Source of the DNA: Ferruginibacter lapsinanis | Lineage (GTDB): Bacteria > Bacteroidota > Bacteroidia > Chitinophagales > Chitinophagaceae | Length of the DNA stretch: 64,000 nt | Assembly (NCBI RefSeq): GCF_020783315.1 | Contig: NZ_CP086063.1 | Span: 1,364,001-1,428,000 of the forward strand | Reading direction: 5' to 3' | In this document: in pieces, positions 60,751 through 64,000 of the stretch | Layout: each line of letters begins with the position of its first letter | Position numbering within the stretch: the stretch's first letter is position 1 | Made by a program: the position numbers and the translations under genes | The notes under the pieces: model-generated | What the model was told of the DNA's origin: nothing | Databases searched by the model: none | The model's input: the letters and a program-made list of their open reading frames with translations, nothing else

Positions 60751-61947
60751 TCAATTGACCAAAATTAGCGAATTGTTGTTAATAATGTGGTACAACTTGA
60801 TAGATAGTGCATGAAACAGCATTTTTGGGTTGGCATTACGCTCAATGTAATAGGCGGCTTTGTTTAGCTCATCTGCAATGGCCTCTTGTTGGGCTATGCT
60901 GCACATTTTGTTAAAACGGCCACAAAAATCGTTGTAAGGAGAAGGGACTCCGGGTTTATCAATTATTCTGAGGCGTATAGAATCTTCTATTAAATGGATA
61001 AAGTACTGAATAAATTGTTTTTGTTTTTCCCTGCCTTCTTTGCTGATAGCTTCGATCCATTTTACCTGACCATCCATGTTTCTTTTAAAAACGAGATTGA
61101 GCCATTCTCTTACCGTAACCTGCCAATCGTTTTCGGCATGTTGTAATAATTGAAGTGCTTCCCTGTAATTGCCTTCGGCCAGCGCAGCTATTTGCTGGGC
61201 TATTTCTACCTTGGCCGATGCTCTTAATTCCAAAGCGGCTTCTACTTCCATATTGGTAAGCGAAGGGATTTTTACCAGCTGTGTACGGGAAATAATGGTG
61301 GGTAATATTTGCTCCTCATTTTCTGCCACTAAAATGAATAGTGTATTAGGTGGCGGTTCTTCAATTAATTTTAAAAGTTTGTTACCATTTTTGGTAAGAT
61401 ACTCGGGCATCCAGATAATGAGGATCTTGTATTCGCTTTCAAAACTTTTTAAACTTATTTTTCGGTTGATATCATTACACTCTTCAGCTGTGATATTTCC
61501 TTGTTTATTTTCGGCGCCGATAAATTGCAGCCAGTCGAATACATTACCGTAAGGCTGAATCGAAATGAATTCTCTCCACTCTTTGATGAATTCAGTACTG
61601 ATAGGCTTTTCACCTGTTTTTCTGGTGATGACCGGATAGGAAAAGTGTATATCAGGATGAACGAGCTGTTGTGCTTTGGTGCAAGCAGAGCATACACCGC
61701 AACTGTCGGTCCATGGTCCATGGTCTATGGATGGTTCCGGCTCTCCGAATAATGAGGGGCCTGCGGTTTCTTGTTTACCATTTACTTTTTCGCAAACAAT
61801 ATATTGTGCAAAAGCCATTGCCAGCGATAAAGCACCACAGCCTTCTTTACCCAAAAACAATAATGCATGGCTAAGCCGGTTATGCTGTACCATTTCTACC
61901 AAATGCTCTTTGGTGTTTTTTTGTCCTATGATGTTTTGAAATTGCAC
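60751..61947 (-). CDS. holB: DNA polymerase III, delta' clamp-loader subunit
   Basis: A 398-residue AAA+ clamp-loader component. N-terminal QNIIGQKNTKEHLVEMVQ, HALLFLGKEGCGALSLA (degenerate P-loop, as expected for the non-ATPase delta'), four zinc cysteines (52, 83, 86, 89; the last three in CGVCSACTK) followed by HPDIHFSYPV, sensor regions WMPEYLTKNGNKLLKLIEEP and LPTIISRTQLV. Start is GTG (61945-61947). Between zinc Cys 52 and 83 there is a longer loop than usual, and it includes SIDHGPWTD, coded by the GACCATGG repeat at 61709-61733. The gene is a likely member of a conserved group with ricT. Confidence 0.93.
   Translation of the reverse strand: MQFQNIIGQKNTKEHLVEMVQHNRLSHALLFLGKEGCGALSLAMAFAQYIVCEKVNGKQETAGPSLFGEPEPSIDHGPWTDSCGVCSACTKAQQLVHPDIHFSYPVITRKTGEKPISTEFIKEWREFISIQPYGNVFDWLQFIGAENKQGNITAEECNDINRKISLKSFESEYKILIIWMPEYLTKNGNKLLKLIEEPPPNTLFILVAENEEQILPTIISRTQLVKIPSLTNMEVEAALELRASAKVEIAQQIAALAEGNYREALQLLQHAENDWQVTVREWLNLVFKRNMDGQVKWIEAISKEGREKQKQFIQYFIHLIEDSIRLRIIDKPGVPSPYNDFCGRFNKMCSIAQQEAIADELNKAAYYIERNANPKMLFHALSIKLYHIINNNSLILVN
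61709..61733. repeat. GACCATGG-type repeat inside the delta' gene
   Basis: The plus-strand sequence contains GGTCCATGGTCCATGGTC, two overlapping CCATGG palindromes, related to the eno-divIC hairpin at 56691-56721. On the coding (minus) strand it reads SIDHGPWTD in the zinc-loop region and keeps the frame. Confidence 0.75.
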
Positions 61948-61962
61948 GTTGCAAAGTAAAAT

Positions 61963-62002
61963 AAAAAAAGCGTCTGAATCTTTTTTTAAAGTTCAGACGC
62001 TT
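61963..62002 (-). terminator. Terminator after the glutathione peroxidase gene
   Basis: AAGCGTCTGAA (61968-61978) pairs with TTCAGACGCTT (61992-62002); on the minus strand a run of seven T follows. It ends the gpx transcript, 17 bases after its stop. Confidence 0.9.
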
Positions 62003-62019
62003 AAAAATGATTTTAAGTA

Positions 62020-62589
62020 TTACAATTTACTAACGATCTCTTCATCCATTGGCGCCACCTTACTGGGGAAATAATTCAATAAAGTGCCTTTTTCATCCAA
62101 TAGGAATTTTCCAAAGTTCCAGCCTACTTCTGCATCCAGCACACCATTTTCAGATTTATTGCATAGCCATTTGTAGATTGGTGCGGTATCGTCTCCCTTA
62201 ACAGAAATTTTTGCTGCCATTGGAAATGTTACACCGTAATTTTTTTTACAAAACTCTTTTATATCTGCATTGGTACCGGGTTCCTGTCCGCCAAAGTTAT
62301 TGGCAGGGAATCCTACGATCACTAAACGATCTTTATATTTTTGATATAAAGCTTCTAAGCCTTCGTACTGAGGTGTAAAACCACATTCAGACGCAGTATT
62401 TACAATTAATATTTTTTTGCCTTTGAAATCAGCAAAATTGATGGTGCCGCCATCCAGACTTTCTACTTTAAAATCGTAAATAGATTGAGTAGTTATTGGC
62501 GCAACACTGATTGGGGTATTCATTTCAGTAGTATTTGTTTTAGCAGCACATGAAATAAATGTAGCTGCTATTATTAATGTTTTAAGCAT
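62020..62589 (-). CDS. Glutathione peroxidase-family thiol peroxidase (lipoprotein-like)
   Basis: A 189-residue peroxidase. Catalytic Cys69 (Cys type, not selenocysteine) in NTASECGFTPQYEGLE, Gln in PANNFGGQEPG and Trp in VGWNFGKFLLDE complete the active site. The N-terminus has a lipoprotein-like signal with ISC (Cys14), so it may sit in the periplasm. It reduces peroxides, probably with thioredoxin. It is a single-gene unit with its own terminator. Confidence 0.93.
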   Translation of the reverse strand: MLKTLIIAATFISCAAKTNTTEMNTPISVAPITTQSIYDFKVESLDGGTINFADFKGKKILIVNTASECGFTPQYEGLEALYQKYKDRLVIVGFPANNFGGQEPGTNADIKEFCKKNYGVTFPMAAKISVKGDDTAPIYKWLCNKSENGVLDAEVGWNFGKFLLDEKGTLLNYFPSKVAPMDEEIVSKL

Positions 62590-62630
62590 AACATATTTTT
62601 CTTTTATAACAGTTGTAAGACTGTTTTGTT

Positions 62631-64000
62631 TTATTGTTTTTCGTAACAGCCGATATCTATTACGCCAACTTCTCTCGTATTATCATCCAGATCTCTTGGA
62701 AAGCTAGGAGAAGAGTCTCCATTATTAATAACCGGAGAGGGGTTTACCGTAGTATGAAAATCAAAATAGCGCCTGTTTACATCTACGCTATCAAATAGAG
62801 GACTTAGGTTTTTTAGTGAACTTGTGATGGAGGTATTTGCCGGATCTGTTTCCGCTTTGTATAAACAATTGTTCAGGTATACATTAAATACTGTTCCTTT
62901 TTTACTTGTCTGTATTTCATCTTTAATGCTTCCGTTCTCTCCCCAAAAAATACAATTGGTAAATCTGGCATTGAGGTTATTTACATCATTTGCATCATTG
63001 TGATCTGTTAATGTCAACACAGGCTTTTTATGTTCAATAAAACTGTTGCCATAAGTTACCACTGTACAATTGGTAAAATCATATTCTCCCCCATAGATCA
63101 TACTGATATTGTTGCCGCAATTAGAGATCAAACTGTTATCTGCTTCCATGCTACTAGCTAAACAAAGTATCCCAGCATCATATGCATTATCAATAATGCA
63201 TCGGTGTAAAGTAACTTTTGGACTGGTATTGCTTGCAGGAAAAATAGATACTACGGCTTGATATGCATTTTTTATCAAGGCAAATGTCAATACGCTGCTT
63301 TTGCTTGTTTCTCTGAAATAAATACCGGGCCAACTTGCAGGCAGGTCTTTATATATAGGATCTAATCTATCTCCGGCAAATACTACGCTTTCTGCTTTCG
63401 TTCCTGTTACCGTTAATGTACCATCAACGATCATTGGGGCATTGGCATGGAAATAAATTCTACAACCTTTTTGAATAGTGAGTCTTGCACCTGCAGCTAT
63501 TTTCAGGCTATCTAATATTACGTATGGTTTATCGTTTGCCCAAATGGTATTGGTTGCAGTCAGTATTTCGCCTTTTTTGAAATGTGCATTTTGCCCGTAA
63601 GCTTCCAATGGTACAATTCTTTTATTGCCGTTGTAATTTATCTCGATGGTATCTCTAACTATGAAAGGTAAATTGGAAATACTCTGATCTATTTTAACAG
63701 TTACAAAAACATAGATGCTGTCATTGGCATTGATCTCGATATTTGATACTTCAGGTTGTGGTATGCCATTGATATTGATGGTAAATGCAGATGTTGCGCC
63801 ACCTACTAATCTTACATTGGTCAAACGAAGTTTTTGATCGTTTAGGTTGTTTATTTTAAATGATTGCGTAACGGATCCTACGGTAGTAAAAACAGTATCA
63901 TATGTTAAACTATCAACGCTGGTAGATAACCTTGCATTTGTACTGGTGATAAAAGAATCTTTTTTGCATGACGAAGCAAGGATGATCAAACAAAAACTGA
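62631..64000 (-). CDS. Right-handed beta-helix lipoprotein, 5' end cut by window edge
   Basis: At least 456 residues; the coding strand continues beyond base 64000, since codons upstream of the TTG at 63989 keep the frame and complete a lipoprotein signal (SFCLIILASSCKKD, lipobox LASSC). After it come a beta-sandwich-like region (about 20-140, FKINNLNDQKLRLTN), then a beta-helix-like region with regular short strands (GARLTIQKGCRIYFHANA, GTLTVTGTKAESVVFAG, ALIKNAYQAVVS, HRCIIDNAYDAGI) and a C-terminus ending RDLDDNTREVGVIDIGCYE, typical of Bacteroidota right-handed beta-helix proteins. Function unknown; possibly a surface polysaccharide-binding or modifying protein. Confidence 0.85.
   Translation of the reverse strand, partial: SFCLIILASSCKKDSFITSTNARLSTSVDSLTYDTVFTTVGSVTQSFKINNLNDQKLRLTNVRLVGGATSAFTININGIPQPEVSNIEINANDSIYVFVTVKIDQSISNLPFIVRDTIEINYNGNKRIVPLEAYGQNAHFKKGEILTATNTIWANDKPYVILDSLKIAAGARLTIQKGCRIYFHANAPMIVDGTLTVTGTKAESVVFAGDRLDPIYKDLPASWPGIYFRETSKSSVLTFALIKNAYQAVVSIFPASNTSPKVTLHRCIIDNAYDAGILCLASSMEADNSLISNCGNNISMIYGGEYDFTNCTVVTYGNSFIEHKKPVLTLTDHNDANDVNNLNARFTNCIFWGENGSIKDEIQTSKKGTVFNVYLNNCLYKAETDPANTSITSSLKNLSPLFDSVDVNRRYFDFHTTVNPSPVINNGDSSPSFPRDLDDNTREVGVIDIGCYEKQ

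Overview
The window is AT-rich chromosomal DNA of a Bacteroidota bacterium, most like the Chitinophagaceae/Sphingobacteriia side of the phylum. Evidence: several TonB-dependent outer-membrane receptors, an outer-membrane beta-barrel of the PorT type, a type IX secretion (T9SS) type B C-terminal domain (CHU_C/gliding-motility C-terminal domain), a GldA-type ABC ATPase, a PSP1/RicT protein beside the DNA polymerase III delta' gene, and promoters that fit the Bacteroidota TTTG / TAnnTTTG pattern. Nothing looks like a prophage, integrative element, IS or CRISPR array; most genes are ordinary chromosomal ones.

Layout. 1-6806: metal/cofactor uptake. A TonB receptor cut by the left edge is followed by a PepSY membrane protein; then a cobalamin riboswitch leads into a BtuB-type receptor and a small Cys-rich CWC protein; then a MarC-family membrane protein. 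6874-7011: tRNA-Arg(CCG) and its terminator. 7201-22362: a single giant gene (5053 codons) for a secreted T9SS adhesin-like protein. Its centre is 58 consecutive 49-residue repeats (147 bp each, no indels), built partly from a 1470-bp ten-unit higher-order repeat. 22679-30197: a PorT-type barrel, a sigma-54 activator, a stand-alone receiver, a tiny lmo0937-type membrane protein, an AI-2E family permease, a CHASE3 histidine kinase, Dps, and a YtxH / holin-like / small protein trio, which reads as an envelope- and oxidative-stress neighbourhood. 30205-40599: acyl-CoA synthetase, YceI lipoprotein, TPR protein, serC with a DUF1015 partner, an outer-membrane receptor, a zinc-dependent phospholipase/nuclease-like protein and a DUF502 protein.

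40742-47628: a tetR-tolC-MFP-RND tripartite efflux operon with a perfect 11-bp inverted repeat over its promoter. 47738-48532: AIM24/TIGR00266 protein. 48644-52093: an arsenic-resistance operon (methyltransferase, arsR, a 28-codon micro-ORF, arsM, acr3, arsC). 52295-54142: a lone 2-oxoacid:acceptor oxidoreductase alpha subunit with a long unexplained leader and no beta subunit next to it. 54299-64000, all on the minus strand: DUF6089 barrel, nth, a small protein, a DivIC/FtsB-like protein, enolase, gldA, ricT, DNA polymerase III delta', glutathione peroxidase and a beta-helix lipoprotein cut by the right edge.

The most unusual object is the giant repeat protein with its near-identical, recently amplified array. 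Secondary points of interest are the two operator-like palindromes (efflux operon, yceI), the arsC-korA leader, the GACCATGGTC palindromic repeats (one inside the delta' coding sequence), a heptamer microsatellite inside gldA, and the repetitive RGN/QNRG tail of RicT. All family names rest on reading motifs by eye; no database search was run.
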